From assembly GCF_011762185.1 (NCBI RefSeq), contig NZ_JAASQJ010000003.1, forward strand, positions 558,001 to 622,000: a stretch of DNA of 64,000 nucleotides, in the 5' to 3' direction. A program made the translations under genes and the position numbers. Under the pieces are notes generated by a model. The model saw only the letters and a program-made list of their open reading frames with translations, ran no database searches and was not told the DNA's origin. This document shows positions 47,497 to 58,700 of this stretch, in pieces. This DNA is from Dyadobacter arcticus. Lineage in GTDB: Bacteria > Bacteroidota > Bacteroidia > Cytophagales > Spirosomataceae. Numbering within the stretch: the first letter of the stretch is position 1; the number at the start of each line of letters is the position of its first letter.

Positions 47497-48989
47497 TGAA
47501 AAAGCTTGATAAGCTTATTTTGACCTCCTTTTGGGGTCCATTTATTATAACAATGTCGGTTGTGGTCTTCGTTTTTTTAATGAGAATCATGATCTTTTAC
47601 ATTGATGATTTTGTTTCCAAAGACCTGGGGCTCACCGATTACGCACAATTATTCTTCTTCTTCAGCCTCATTACCGTTCCCACCGCCCTTCCGCTTGCCA
47701 CATTATTATCTTCATTAATGGCTTTTGGCAATCTGGGCGAGTTTTTTGAACTGACTGCCCTCAAAAGCGCGGGCATTTCAATTGTTCGGGCCATGCTGCC
47801 GCTCTTCGTTGTTGCATTGTTTATCAGCGTTTTTTCCTTCTATTTTAATGATCGTGTCTCACCCTGGGCCAATCTCAAGGGTTACAGCCTTTTGTATGAT
47901 ATAAAGACTACAAAAGCCACTTTGAAGATTAAGGAAGGCATTTTTTACAATGACTTACCTGGTTACAGTATAAAGGTTGACAAGAAACAGGAGAATGGTA
48001 AGTTGATTGGAATGGTTATCTACAAGCATAACAACCGATCTTATGAATTAGGCAATACGGAAATTATTCTGGCAGATTCCGGCCGAATGTTTGCAATCAA
48101 TGAAAACCGTTATCTAGTAATTGAACTTTACAACGGGACCAGATATACGGATGAATCCAACTCATCCAATTCAAGACCGGTTTACATTTCGACGCCGCTG
48201 GGTACAACGCCCAGCTATTCCAATTTCAGCCGCAACTCATTCAATCATTATAGGTTAACCGAAAGCCTATCCTCCTTCGGAATGAAAAGGACGGATGAAG
48301 GACAGTTCAAATACCATGAGTTCATGAAGAACATCAGTGACTTGACATCCACCGCGGACTCACTTCGCAAATCATTTCTGGAAACCAAAAAGAACCTGGT
48401 AGCCGGAAGTCAACAATACTACTCTTATAATTATCGGGAAGGAACGGATAAAACGATTAAGAGTGGGAAGTGGATTGATTCACTGCTAAATAAGCCGGTT
48501 TCGGATAGTGTGAAAAAGGAGATCATTCAGAATACACAAAGTGCTTCCAATAGCATGCTCAGTTATACCAAATCGCAGACAGATTATTTACAGACGAAAT
48601 TGAAAGATGCGAATAAGTATGAATTGGAAAAACACCATAAATACACCCAGGCGTTATCCTGCCTGATCATGTTCCTGATTGGTGCGCCATTGGGTGCTAT
48701 CATTAAAAAAGGAGGTTTTGGTGTTCCTGTCCTGGTTTCCATCCTGTTTTTTATCCTGCTTTATGTTTTGACTAACCAGGGCGATAAATGGGTAAAAGAA
48801 GGATTGCTAATTGTACCTGTTGGGGCATGGATGGCCAATACCGTTTTATTATTGGCAGGTTTGTATTTCATTGACAAAGCCCGAAGCGACTCTCGTTTGT
48901 TTGAAAAGGATGTATATCAAATGTATATCAAACGCATCAGGGAACAGTGGGCAAGTAGATTTGGGAAATCCCGCCTTATCCAATCATAA
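47496..48989 (+). CDS. LptF/LptG family permease
   Basis: 497 residues from ATG at 47496 (overlapping the upstream stop), preferred to the TTG at 47493. Three N-terminal membrane helices (FWGPFIITMSVVVFVFLMRI, FFFSLITVPTALPLATLLSS, LPLFVVALFISVFSFYFND), a periplasmic beta-jellyroll-like region (about 130-370) and three C-terminal helices (LSCLIMFLIGAPLGAIIKKG, GVPVLVSILFFILLYVL, PVGAWMANTVLLLAGLYFID). It forms the membrane part of the LPS export complex with an LptB ATPase encoded elsewhere. Whether it is F or G cannot be decided. Translational coupling to the START-like gene is clear. Confidence 0.93.
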   Translation: MKKLDKLILTSFWGPFIITMSVVVFVFLMRIMIFYIDDFVSKDLGLTDYAQLFFFFSLITVPTALPLATLLSSLMAFGNLGEFFELTALKSAGISIVRAMLPLFVVALFISVFSFYFNDRVSPWANLKGYSLLYDIKTTKATLKIKEGIFYNDLPGYSIKVDKKQENGKLIGMVIYKHNNRSYELGNTEIILADSGRMFAINENRYLVIELYNGTRYTDESNSSNSRPVYISTPLGTTPSYSNFSRNSFNHYRLTESLSSFGMKRTDEGQFKYHEFMKNISDLTSTADSLRKSFLETKKNLVAGSQQYYSYNYREGTDKTIKSGKWIDSLLNKPVSDSVKKEIIQNTQSASNSMLSYTKSQTDYLQTKLKDANKYELEKHHKYTQALSCLIMFLIGAPLGAIIKKGGFGVPVLVSILFFILLYVLTNQGDKWVKEGLLIVPVGAWMANTVLLLAGLYFIDKARSDSRLFEKDVYQMYIKRIREQWASRFGKSRLIQS

Positions 48990-49023
48990 TAAAATTATAT
49001 TTTTAAAATAGGTATAAAAACCT

Positions 49024-49031
49024 TAATTTTG
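49024..49031 (+). promoter_or_regulatory. Bacteroidota -7 promoter box of rpsO
   Basis: TAATTTTG matches the TAnnTTTG consensus exactly, 61 bp upstream of the rpsO start codon. The -33 TTG is not convincing. Confidence 0.5.
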
Positions 49032-49092
49032 CAGCCTTATTTATGGCAGGGTGCTGTAATTACTTTATAAAAATTAATCTGTTGTTACAATC

Positions 49093-49368
49093 ATGTATTT
49101 AACCGCGGAAAAGAAGAGCGAGATCTTCCAATCAAAAGGGTTTAAAAAAGAAAGCGGGGACACTGGATCTGCTGAATCACAAATTGCTCTATTTACGTAC
49201 CGTATCAATTATTTGAACGAGCACTTAAAAACGCACAAAAAGGATAATGACACAAGGCTTGGCCTTCTTAAAATGGTCGGAAAGCGCAGAAGATTGTTGG
49301 ATTATCTATTCAAAAACGACATTAGCCGCTATCGCGCGATTATTCTCGAATTGAACATACGTAAGTAA
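49093..49368 (+). CDS. rpsO: 30S ribosomal protein S15
   Basis: 91 residues, normal S15 length. [40 protein letters not shown] and [20 protein letters not shown] are the conserved S15 core, binding 16S rRNA at the h20-22 junction. It has a candidate -7 promoter box 61 bp upstream and is followed by a terminator before pnp. The rpsO-pnp order is as in many bacteria. Confidence 0.98.
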   Translation: MYLTAEKKSEIFQSKGFKKESGDTGSAESQIALFTYRINYLNEHLKTHKKDNDTRLGLLKMVGKRRRLLDYLFKNDISRYRAIILELNIRK

Positions 49369-49371
49369 TCT

Positions 49372-49415
49372 AAAATCAGGGAACTTCATATTTTGTGACG
49401 GTTCCCTGATTTTTT
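49372..49415 (+). terminator. Terminator between rpsO and pnp
   Basis: A perfect 13-bp stem (49372-49384 with 49401-49413), 16-nt loop, running into T5. It lies 4 bp after the rpsO stop. A processing site for RNase III is an alternative role in rpsO-pnp junctions. Confidence 0.8.
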
Positions 49416-49473
49416 GCGTAAAATTAACAGACGTCAGGATGACGTGTCACAGCTACAAAAATCAAAACACTTT

Positions 49474-51609
49474 ATGCTCTTTAATATAGTTACTAAGACT
49501 ATAACCCTACCGGATGGCAGGGAAATCACTATTGAAACAGGTAAATTAGCGAAGCAAGCCGACGGATCGGTCGTAGTAAGAATGGGCAATACCATGCTCC
49601 TGGCTACAGTGGTTGCTAATAAAGATATCAAAGAAGGCCTTGATTTTTTACCCTTATCGGTTGACTATCAAGAGAAATTCGCTTCCGCCGGACGTATTCC
49701 AGGAAGTTTCCAACGTCGTGAAGGCAAACTATCCGATCATGAAGTTTTGACCAGCCGTTTAGTGGACCGCGTTCTGCGCCCATTATTCCCGGATGATTAT
49801 CATGCTGAGGTTCAAGTTAACATCCTTTTAATTTCCGCAGATTCTGCTGCTTTACCTGATGCGCTTGCAGCGCTTGCTGCATCTGCTGCGTTAGCAGCGT
49901 CGGACATTCCTTTTGCTGGCCCGGTTTCAGAGGTTCGCGTAGCGAAAATTGATGGTACGTATGTCATCAATCCAGGTTCTGCTGAACTTGAAAAAGCAAC
50001 ACTGGATTTGATGGTGGGTGCTACCTACGATGATATTGCGATGGTAGAAGGAGAAATGAGCGAAGTTTCGGAAGAAGAAGTGATTGAAGCCCTAAAAATT
50101 GCTCATGCGGTCATTAAAGATCAATGTCTTGCACTTAAAGAATTCGAGGCAGCCGTTGGTAAAACTGAAAAAAGAGAATACGTTGGAGATGATTCAGATG
50201 TTGAGCTGGAAACCCGCGTTAGGTCTTTCTGCTACGATAAAATATATGCGGTAACTCAAATTGGGTCAACTAACAAAACCGTAAGAAAAGATGGTTTTAA
50301 GGCGGTTTGGGACGAATTCATTGCTTCTATTGGTGAGGATGAGGAATTGAACAAAAGTCTTTCAAAACGTTATTTCAATGACCTGGTTTGGGAAGCTTCC
50401 CGTCGCCTGGTACTGGATGAAAGAATACGTTTGGACGGACGTCGTCTTGATGAAGTGCGGCCAATCGCATCAGAAATTGATTTTCTGCCAAATGCACACG
50501 GTTCAGCGCTGTTTACAAGAGGAGAAACGCAATCGTTGACTACGGTAACATTGGGTACGAAAAACGATGAACAGATTGTAGATACCACTTTAAAATACGG
50601 GTACAGCAAATTCATGCTGCATTATAACTTTCCCGGATTTTCGACCGGTGAAGTAAAACCAAATCGCGGCCCTGGCCGTCGGGAAGTAGGTCACGGCAAT
50701 TTGGCATTACGTGCATTGAAAAAGGTATTGCCAGTTGCCGAAGATAACCCATACACAATCCGTATTGTGTCTGATATTCTTGAATCCAATGGTTCGTCAT
50801 CTATGGCTACTGTTTGCGCCGGTTCGCTTGCTTTAATGGATTCAGGTTTGAAAATTAAAGCACCGGTTTCCGGAATTGCAATGGGCCTTATTTCTGATGA
50901 AGCTACCGGCAAGTATGCGGTACTTTCAGATATTCTTGGTGACGAAGATCATTTGGGAGATATGGACTTCAAAGTTACCGGTACCGCTGCGGGAATCACC
51001 GCATGCCAGATGGATATGAAGGTAAACGGACTTTCTTTTGAGGTGCTTAGCGAGGCGTTAATGCAGGCAAAAGCTGGCAGACTTCATATTCTTGGTGAAA
51101 TGAACAAAACCATGCAGCAAAGCCGGGCTGATCTTAAACCTCATACGCCACGTGCTATTGTTATCAAGATTGATCGTGAGATGATCGGCGCTGTGATTGG
51201 ACCTGGCGGAAAAGTGGTTCAGGACATTCAAAAAGAGTCTGGGGCGACGGTTTCTATTGAGGAAAAAGATGGAGCTGGGTTTGTAAGTATATTCTCAGCA
51301 GACAAGACTTCAATGGATAAGGCTGTGGCCCGGATCCGGGGGATTATCCTGGTTCCGGAAATCGGCGAAATATATTCTGGTAAGGTTAAGTCCATTATGC
51401 CATTCGGAGCATTTGTTGAATTCCTGCCAGGCAAGGACGGATTGCTGCATATATCTGAGATTAAGTGGGAGCGGTTAGAGAAAATGGATGGAGTTTTAGA
51501 GGTAGGGGAAGACGTTCAGGTGAAACTGGTTGAAATTGATAAGAAAACCGGTAAGTATCGCCTGTCACGCAAGGTTTTACTTCCAAAACCTGAGAACAAA
51601 AATGAGTAA
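49474..51609 (+). CDS. pnp: Polynucleotide phosphorylase
   Basis: 711 residues from ATG at 49474 ([20 protein letters not shown]). The open frame extends 20 codons upstream through the terminator and is not used. Two RNase PH-like domains (first: [19 protein letters not shown] with [20 protein letters not shown]; second: [20 protein letters not shown] then [19 protein letters not shown], with [20 protein letters not shown]), an intervening helical domain, KH ([20 protein letters not shown]) and S1 ([20 protein letters not shown]). It degrades RNA from the 3' end by phosphorolysis. ATG is 58 nt after the rpsO terminator. Confidence 0.97.
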   Translation: MLFNIVTKTITLPDGREITIETGKLAKQADGSVVVRMGNTMLLATVVANKDIKEGLDFLPLSVDYQEKFASAGRIPGSFQRREGKLSDHEVLTSRLVDRVLRPLFPDDYHAEVQVNILLISADSAALPDALAALAASAALAASDIPFAGPVSEVRVAKIDGTYVINPGSAELEKATLDLMVGATYDDIAMVEGEMSEVSEEEVIEALKIAHAVIKDQCLALKEFEAAVGKTEKREYVGDDSDVELETRVRSFCYDKIYAVTQIGSTNKTVRKDGFKAVWDEFIASIGEDEELNKSLSKRYFNDLVWEASRRLVLDERIRLDGRRLDEVRPIASEIDFLPNAHGSALFTRGETQSLTTVTLGTKNDEQIVDTTLKYGYSKFMLHYNFPGFSTGEVKPNRGPGRREVGHGNLALRALKKVLPVAEDNPYTIRIVSDILESNGSSSMATVCAGSLALMDSGLKIKAPVSGIAMGLISDEATGKYAVLSDILGDEDHLGDMDFKVTGTAAGITACQMDMKVNGLSFEVLSEALMQAKAGRLHILGEMNKTMQQSRADLKPHTPRAIVIKIDREMIGAVIGPGGKVVQDIQKESGATVSIEEKDGAGFVSIFSADKTSMDKAVARIRGIILVPEIGEIYSGKVKSIMPFGAFVEFLPGKDGLLHISEIKWERLEKMDGVLEVGEDVQVKLVEIDKKTGKYRLSRKVLLPKPENKNE

Positions 51610-51672
51610 AACCGTGTTTCCATAAATAGAGACAATTGAATGTCGCCAATTACATACTTAATACAGATATAG

Positions 51673-52536
51673 ATGAGACAGCTAAAGATCAGTAAGCAAA
51701 TTACCAACCGTGAGAGTCAGTCATTAGATAAATATTTGCAGGAAATCGGTAAGGTAGATTTGTTAACGCCGGATGAGGAGGTGACCTTAGCTCAAAAAAT
51801 CAGGGATGGTGATCAGCTGGCCCTTGAAAGATTAACCAAAGCAAATCTTCGTTTTGTCGTTTCCGTTGCAAAGCAGTATCAGAATCAGGGTCTATCCTTG
51901 GGTGATTTGATCAATGAAGGAAATCTTGGTTTGATTAAAGCAGCACAGCGTTTTGACGAGACAAGAGGATTTAAGTTCATTTCTTATGCTGTTTGGTGGA
52001 TTCGTCAGTCCATTCTTCAGGCACTTGCAGAACAATCGCGTATTGTACGTTTACCGTTGAACCGGGTAGGTTCGCTGAATAAGATATCCAAAACTTTTTC
52101 TGAATTAGAGCAAAAATTTGAGCGTGAACCTTCACCAGAGGAACTAGCGGAAGTGCTTGAAATATCTTCTTCTGAAGTGGTTGATACGATGAAGATTTCC
52201 GGACGCCACGTATCTATGGATGCTCCGTTTGTTCAGGGGGAGGAAAACAGCCTTTTGGATGTATTAGAAAATGATTTGGAGGATAAGCCAGATTCCGGAT
52301 TAGTCAATGAATCATTGCGTAAGGAAGTTCAGAGAGCACTTTGCACCTTGACACAACGTGAAGCAGATGTCATCGCATTGTATTTCGGCTTGAATGGCGA
52401 GCACGCAATGACTTTGGAAGAAATAGGAGAAAAGTTTAACCTTACTCGTGAACGTGTCCGTCAGATCAAAGAAAAGGCGATCAGAAGGTTGCGTCATGTA
52501 TCCAGAAGCAAAGCGCTTAAAACCTATCTGGGTTAA
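51673..52536 (+). CDS. sigA: Primary RNA polymerase sigma factor (RpoD/SigA)
   Basis: 287 residues, the short Bacteroidota form lacking most of region 1.1 (starts [20 protein letters not shown]). Region 2: [19 protein letters not shown] helix, [40 protein letters not shown] and [20 protein letters not shown]. Region 3: [20 protein letters not shown]. Region 4.2: [20 protein letters not shown] with [20 protein letters not shown]. It recognises the -33/-7 promoter type. Its gene sits between pnp and menD and ends in its own terminator. Confidence 0.96.
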   Translation: MRQLKISKQITNRESQSLDKYLQEIGKVDLLTPDEEVTLAQKIRDGDQLALERLTKANLRFVVSVAKQYQNQGLSLGDLINEGNLGLIKAAQRFDETRGFKFISYAVWWIRQSILQALAEQSRIVRLPLNRVGSLNKISKTFSELEQKFEREPSPEELAEVLEISSSEVVDTMKISGRHVSMDAPFVQGEENSLLDVLENDLEDKPDSGLVNESLRKEVQRALCTLTQREADVIALYFGLNGEHAMTLEEIGEKFNLTRERVRQIKEKAIRRLRHVSRSKALKTYLG

Positions 52537-52587
52537 TCAGATAAGTCTTGCAAAAGATTAATTACTAATTACTTTGAATAAACGATT

Positions 52588-52613
52588 AATAGCCTCCTTA
52601 TGAGGCTATTTTC
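52588..52613 (+). terminator. Terminator of sigA
   Basis: A 9-bp stem (52588-52596 with 52602-52610), 5-nt loop, followed by TTTC. It lies 52 bp after the sigA stop and 10 bp before menD. Confidence 0.8.
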
Positions 52614-52622
52614 ATTTTCGAT

Positions 52623-54341
52623 ATGGCGATTTTACAACCGATCATTGACATTGCGACAATTTGTTACGAACATGGCGTAAGGCATGTGGTTGTCTCGCCT
52701 GGGTCAAGAAGCGCCGCGTTAACCCTAGCATTTTCGAGGCATGGAGGCTTTGAAATGCACGTTTGTATGGATGAACGCCCAGCTGGCTTTATCGCGCTCG
52801 GAATTGCCCAGCAAATCAATACCCCTGTCGTGCTTATATGCACCTCCGGTAGCGCAGCCTACAATTTCGCGCCTGCTATCGCAGAAGCTTTCTTTCAACA
52901 AATTCCTTTGCTGGTTCTCACCGCAGATAGACCAAAGGAATGGCAGCATCAATACGACGGTCAAACCATCTATCAATCAGAGATATACGGTAAGCATGTG
53001 AAACGATCTTTTGAACTTTCGCCCGATTACCAGCATAAAGATGTGCCTTGGGCTATCAACAGGATCGTCAATGAGGCGCTTAACATTGCTTCTGCCCGAC
53101 CATTCGGGCCGGTTCATATCAATGTACCGATTAGAGAGCCGTTTTACCCCACAGAAACAGAATCATTTAGCGCGTCGGATCAGGTGCGGATTGTGCGGCG
53201 AAGTCAGACCGAGGCAGTTCTTTCAACAGAAGATTGGAACACATTAATGGATGAATGGGAAGATTCCAGAAGAATACTGATTGCAGTAGGGCAGGGCAGA
53301 TTGAAAGAAAAACTGATTCAGGCGATGACCCGGATTTCCGAAGAATGGCACATACCAGTAGTTGCGGATCGGATATCCAATTTGCCCGGGCGCATTTTCA
53401 TTGCAAATCACGATCTATTTTTAGGGGCGGGAAATACGGCTGATTTGAAGCCAGACCTGCTCATTACAGTCGGTTTATCATTCATCTCAAAGGAATTGAA
53501 GCAATTCTTTAGGGGAAATGTAGCGCTAAACCATTGGCACGTGGGAATTGACAATTTTTTGGCAGATCCAGCCCAATCTATGACCAGGCAGATACCAGTT
53601 ATGGCAGATTACTTCTTTGAGAATATTTTTGAAAAGATTGATTATCAATTGTTTGTACAAAATAGTGATCCGGAAAATGATTCTAACTACGCAGCCAGGT
53701 GGCATAGAAGCAATACGAGAATGGAGGCATCCAAACAGAGTTATTTAGGAAAATTAACAACGTTAACAGATTTAACATCGCTAGAAATTGTTTTTAGATG
53801 TATAAAAAGGGAGTTTCAGTTACATTTGGCAAATAGTATGTCTGTCAGATACGTCAATGTGCTGACTGTTCCCGAACATATCACAGAAGTTTTTGCAAAC
53901 CGCGGGACGAGCGGAATTGACGGTTGCGTCAGCACTGCGATCGGAGCAGCAAGAGTGAATAAGGTACCTACATTATTGATTGTTGGTGACGTCGCTTTCC
54001 TATATGACCGAAATGGTTTGCTTACAAAGACACTTCCACCGACATTAAAGATTCTAGTGCTCAACAATGCGGGAGGAAATATTTTCCGAATGATCGACGG
54101 GCCTGGCAGGTTACCAGAAATGGAGGAACTTTTTGAAACACGCCACTCATTTTCTGCCAGACGAACCTGTGAGGATTCAAACATTGCCTATTTTTCAGCT
54201 TCTGATTTAGAAACACTTGAAAATGTTGCAGAGTCTTTTTTAGAGAGTGGTGAGATAAGTCTTTTGGAGATTTTCACTGATCCTCTCGAAAACGAAAGGG
54301 TCTGGAAAGACCTAAAACAATTCGCAAACTCTCGCGATTAA
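52623..54341 (+). CDS. menD: MenD, 2-succinyl-5-enolpyruvyl-6-hydroxy-3-cyclohexene-1-carboxylate synthase
   Basis: 572 residues, normal MenD length. ThDP-dependent: YEHGVRHVVVSPGSRSAALT, MHVCMDERPAGFIALGIAQQ, LICTSGSAAYNFAPAIAEAF and ADRPKEWQHQYDGQTIYQSE at the N-terminus. The C-terminal ThDP site is ANRGTSGIDGCVSTAIGAAR with LIVGDVAFLYDRNGLL and VLNNAGGNIFRMI. It makes SEPHCHC from isochorismate and 2-oxoglutarate in menaquinone synthesis. Other men genes are not in this window. It ends with TAA overlapping the TTA stop of the opposite gene. Confidence 0.96.
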   Translation: MAILQPIIDIATICYEHGVRHVVVSPGSRSAALTLAFSRHGGFEMHVCMDERPAGFIALGIAQQINTPVVLICTSGSAAYNFAPAIAEAFFQQIPLLVLTADRPKEWQHQYDGQTIYQSEIYGKHVKRSFELSPDYQHKDVPWAINRIVNEALNIASARPFGPVHINVPIREPFYPTETESFSASDQVRIVRRSQTEAVLSTEDWNTLMDEWEDSRRILIAVGQGRLKEKLIQAMTRISEEWHIPVVADRISNLPGRIFIANHDLFLGAGNTADLKPDLLITVGLSFISKELKQFFRGNVALNHWHVGIDNFLADPAQSMTRQIPVMADYFFENIFEKIDYQLFVQNSDPENDSNYAARWHRSNTRMEASKQSYLGKLTTLTDLTSLEIVFRCIKREFQLHLANSMSVRYVNVLTVPEHITEVFANRGTSGIDGCVSTAIGAARVNKVPTLLIVGDVAFLYDRNGLLTKTLPPTLKILVLNNAGGNIFRMIDGPGRLPEMEELFETRHSFSARRTCEDSNIAYFSASDLETLENVAESFLESGEISLLEIFTDPLENERVWKDLKQFANSRD

Positions 54342-55402
54342 TGGCAGTATTTTGCGGCGGAGGCCATGGAAACAGAGTCTTTAAGAATTATACCCTGCTT
54401 CCATATTTTACACGCTTCGGCTAACTTTTTTTGTTGGAAATATGCCTGACCAGCAAGCCCGTAGAGCATTTCCACAGGCTCGGCAATGTCAATCGCTTTA
54501 ATGAACATGTTTATGGCTAATTCGAGTTGCCCTTTTTGCTGGTAGTATATTCCCAGGTTGCGCAATGCATAGCCATTTTCAGGCCGTTTTTCCAAGGATC
54601 TTTCGATGAGTTCTTTTGCCTTTTCAGAGGATCCTGTCTGAAGTAATGCATAGCCTTTATTATTCAAAGCAAAAGCATCCGAAGGATCTAGATTTAGCAC
54701 CTTGTCAAAATGATCGAGGGCTTCTTTCCAGTTTCGCTCGCGTAGATAAATTAAGCCGAGATTGTTTAACGCTTGCGGCTGATTAGGATCTAGTTGCAAA
54801 GCATTTAGGAAGTCGATTTTGGCTGCTGGAAAAGAAGATAGGCTGTAATAAACTGCGCCTCTGTTCACATATGCCTCAATGTTTCCTTTGTCCAGAGTCA
54901 ATGCCTGATCAAATGCTGCTACTGCCTGGTCAGGACTTCCTTTTGCTACATAAAGGTTTCCCTGTAACAAATGAAAGTAAGTAGAATCGGTATAACGCTT
55001 CTGAATAAGGTCTAAGTCCACTTTTGCTTCATTCAATTTGCTCAAACTGAGGGCAGCTTCTGCACGCACGAGATTTGCCTGGGCAAGGGAAGGATCGATT
55101 TTGATTGCTTGTGACAAAATCTCATAGGCATCTTCTGCCTGATCCAATTTCAACAAACATATCCCCTTATTTAGATAGGCGTCGGAAAAATCTGCATTTT
55201 TGGCAATTGCTTCGTCATAGAAACGCAATGCCTCGGCATAGTTCTTTTGCTTTAATGCTTGATTGCCTTTCAGGAAAAAATCAGCTGCATCCTTTTTACT
55301 TTGGCTCGAACACGCCAAACCGAGTACTAACAAAATTAGTATTGTGAGTTGATTGAATGCAGAGGTTGTTTTCAATTTATGTTTATCAAAAATGAGATAC
55401 AT
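54338..55402 (-). CDS. TPR-repeat lipoprotein
   Basis: 354 residues from ATG at 55402; a TTG at 55375 giving a cleaner lipoprotein signal (LKTTSAFNQLTILILLVLGL then Ala-Cys) is a strong alternative. The lipidated Cys is followed by about nine tandem tetratricopeptide repeats. Examples: LKQKNYAEALRFYDEAIAKN, DAYLNKGICLLKLDQAEDAY, EAYVNRGAVYYSLSSFPAAK and QALNNLGLIYLRERNWKEAL. Such proteins scaffold envelope complexes. Its start region overlaps by about 11 bp the divergent gene that starts at 55392, so the two promoters must lie inside coding DNA. It ends fused to menD. Confidence 0.85.
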   Translation of the reverse strand: MYLIFDKHKLKTTSAFNQLTILILLVLGLACSSQSKKDAADFFLKGNQALKQKNYAEALRFYDEAIAKNADFSDAYLNKGICLLKLDQAEDAYEILSQAIKIDPSLAQANLVRAEAALSLSKLNEAKVDLDLIQKRYTDSTYFHLLQGNLYVAKGSPDQAVAAFDQALTLDKGNIEAYVNRGAVYYSLSSFPAAKIDFLNALQLDPNQPQALNNLGLIYLRERNWKEALDHFDKVLNLDPSDAFALNNKGYALLQTGSSEKAKELIERSLEKRPENGYALRNLGIYYQQKGQLELAINMFIKAIDIAEPVEMLYGLAGQAYFQQKKLAEACKIWKQGIILKDSVSMASAAKYCH

Positions 55403-55643
55403 TAAGGATATCCCCAATGTGCATTTAAAGATTGGTCTTTATCAATGGAACAGCAAATATATTATCAAAGTAGAGTCGGGCATGTATGAGCAGACTTTTA
55501 AAATTGATGATTATGAGGTGACTGATACAAATGAATTGGAGAGATGCATTGATGAGACATTTATAAGTGCAGTCCAAGGTAGATTTGATGAGATGCACAA
55601 CGATTTTTTCGAAGCCCTAAAACGTAATAATGTGCTATTTTAG
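55392..55643 (+). CDS. Small conserved Bacteroidota protein, function unknown
   Basis: 83 residues from ATG at 55392 (MRYIKDIPNVHLKIGLYQWN). The pattern KYIIKVESGMYEQTFKIDDY, then ERCIDETFISAVQGRFDEMH, agrees with a small conserved family I have seen in Bacteroidota as an uncharacterised protein. It has no signal peptide or membrane segment. The frame extends to 55353 with a different start, but that part would overlap the opposite lipoprotein gene further. It precedes the TPR protein gene by about 110 bp. Confidence 0.65.
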   Translation: MRYIKDIPNVHLKIGLYQWNSKYIIKVESGMYEQTFKIDDYEVTDTNELERCIDETFISAVQGRFDEMHNDFFEALKRNNVLF

Positions 55644-55756
55644 CGGTTATCCGGGGTTATGCGATCTTGGAACGTATACGTATTTAGTTCACTTTTCGTT
55701 AGATAGCAAATCATTTTGAGCGGTAAGTGCACACCCAAATTCTCTTTGATAAGAAT

Positions 55757-58700
55757 ATGCTTTACCACAATAATTTAATTCAAAAATCCACCAACTCCGT
55801 TTCTATGGTATTAAAACACGGCGCCTCCACGTTCGGAATGCTTTTATTTGTTGGCGCGTCTTCCGTTTTGGCTCAAAATACACTAAGTATTACTGAGCCG
55901 GAAGCACACTTCCGAAATGGTCTTGAATATTATGAAAAGTCCAATTATGTTGCAGCAAGACAGGAATTTGGCGAGTTTCTTAATACGCAGGACAAACTGC
56001 TCAGCACAAGCGATTATAATAAAGTTACAGCAGAATATTACGTTGCCGTTACCGGCCTCTATTTAAACTATCCCGAGGCAGAGGTTCAGGTAGACCGTTT
56101 TGTGAAAAATCATGCGGAACATCCTAAGGCACAACAGATATATGGAGATCTGGGAAGCTATTATTACGAATCCGGCAATTATGAAAAGGCGATAACATAC
56201 CTGGAAAAGGCGGTACAGGTTTCGAGCTCACTCGAAAGTACTTACCAACTAGCCATGTCCTATTATAATACCAAACAACCCGACCTGGCTCTGCCCTTGT
56301 TTAATCAGGTAAAGAATGAGACGTCTTTCCCAAATGCAGCTGACGCATCCTTCTTTGCAGGGGTGATCAACTATCAGAAAAACAACTTTGATGCGGCATA
56401 TGAGGATTTCCGCCGGATTGAAGATCATCCTTACTATAAGAATGAAGCACCCAATTGGATCATTTCTTCCCTTTATCAGTTAAAAAAATATGACGAGCTA
56501 GGTCAGTACGGAGAGAAGATCCTGACGCAGCAAAGGGGAAATACTAAACTGGATGATGTTGCCTTATATGTAGCAGAGGTATACTACGAAAAAGGGGATT
56601 TTCCTGGAGCTGTTAAGGCTTACGAGCGGTATAAAAGGATGAAACCAGGGGTTATGCCGCCGGCTGTAGCATTGCATTATGGTCACTCCCAATTCAGAAC
56701 TGAGAACTTCGAAGGCACAATTGCGGCTCTAAAACCGGTTGGTGCAGGCAAGGATTCTATTTCGCAATACTCGTCTTATCTGTTGGGAATCAGTTACTTA
56801 AAGACGAATAGTTTAAGCAATGCTTTAACATCATTCGGTAACGCGTCACAACTGGATTTTAATAAGACGGTTCAGGAAGAAGCGGCATACAACCATGCAA
56901 AGGTTCAACTAGAAACGGGTAATAACAATGAGGCCATTAAGGAGTTCAATACTTTCATGGCAAGGTATCCGCAGAGCAAGCACACCGAGGAAGCTACCGA
57001 ATTAGTAGCAGATGGATATGCGAGTTCTAATAATAGCGCAGGTGCAATCAAATATATAGAAGGGCTAAAAAATAGAAATGCTAAAATTAATGGTACCTAT
57101 CAGAGGCTAACATACAACCAGGGAGTAACCGATTTCAATCAGGGGAGATTCGAGCCGGCGATCGGCATGTTTGAAAAGTCGATAAAATTCCCGCTTGATG
57201 AGCAATTGTACAATTCAGCATCTTACTATAAAGCAGAATCTACATATGGACTTAAACGTGTAGATGAAGCCGCTGCCCAATATCTTCAAATTTCGAAAAA
57301 TACTAAATCCGGGATTTATGCAAGGAAGAGTTTGTATGCATTGGGGTATATTTATTACAACCAGAAAAAATACGGACAGGCGCTCACCTACTTTAAAGAA
57401 TTTACAGCCAACATTGAAGGCATGGATGCCCAAATGGTCGAGGACGCATATTCGCGTTTGGCCGATTGTTATCTTGCTGCCAAAAATTATAGCGAAGCTA
57501 TTCGTACTTATGAACAAGTTGCGGCAAAGGGTAAAGTGGACAAGGATTACGCTCTTTTTCAGAAAGCCCGTGCTTATGTCTATATGAACAGGGAGGTGGA
57601 AGCCAAAAGGCAATTTGAATTATTAATCAGTTCGTTTCCTGCTTCGAGATTTTTGGACGATGCCTATTTTCAGCTCGCTGATATGGATTTCCAAAGTCAG
57701 AGCTATTCGGCGGCTGTGAAGGGGTTCACCAGAATGGTCAACGAAAAGCCAAAAAGTTACCTTATTCCCGCAGCATTGTTACGAAGGGCACAATCCTATT
57801 ATAACCTGCAGGTTTATGAGCAGGCGATTGTCGATTTCCGTAAAATATTAACAGAGTATTCCGACTCCCCGTCTGCTAGTAGTGCCCTTGAAGGGATTCA
57901 GGAGAGTTATACTGCCGTGGGGCGTCCCGAAGAGTTTACGCAAGTTTTGGGTGTTGTTCGTAAAAACAATCCAGGAAATGAAAAGCTGGAAGAAGTAGAG
58001 TTTGACAATGTTCGCAATCTCTATTATGCCGAAAAATACGAGAACGCAATTAATTCACTGAAACAATTCATCAGCAGTTATCCTGCCAGCAAGCATCAGT
58101 ATGACGCTAATTATTTCATTGCGTCTTCTTATGATAAGCTTGGTAAAGTGAATGAAGCGCTGCAAGCATATAGTAAAGTGGTTCAGGAGAACAGGTCAAC
58201 ATTTGTACCAGTGTCTGCGCAGAGATCGGCCGAACTCGAAATAGGCCGCGGAAACTTTAACAATGCGGTGACCAATTTTAGGGTGCTTTTAAGAAATGCT
58301 GAAAGTAAAAAGGAACAGACGCAGGCATGGATCGGCCTTATGGATACTTATTACACGCTGAAAAGCTACGACTCCACGCTATATTATGCGAAGGAGGTCA
58401 TCAATGTAGGCAATGTGGTACCTGGCGGTGTAGGTAAGGCTCAGCTTTATATGGGTAAAGTTCCTTATGAACGAGGCGATCTCAAAAAGGCTTCCGATGA
58501 ATTTAAAAAAATCATTGCTTCGTCCAAAGACGAGTACGGTGCAGAGGCCAGTTATTGGGTTGCAACCATTCTTAATAAGGAAAAGAAGTATAAAGAAGCT
58601 GAGACGGCCATTATTGAGATGGGTAAGTCGTTTGAGGGATATGATTATTGGCGGGCGCGTTCTTTTATCCTTTTGGCTGAGGTGTACGTCGGTATGAATG

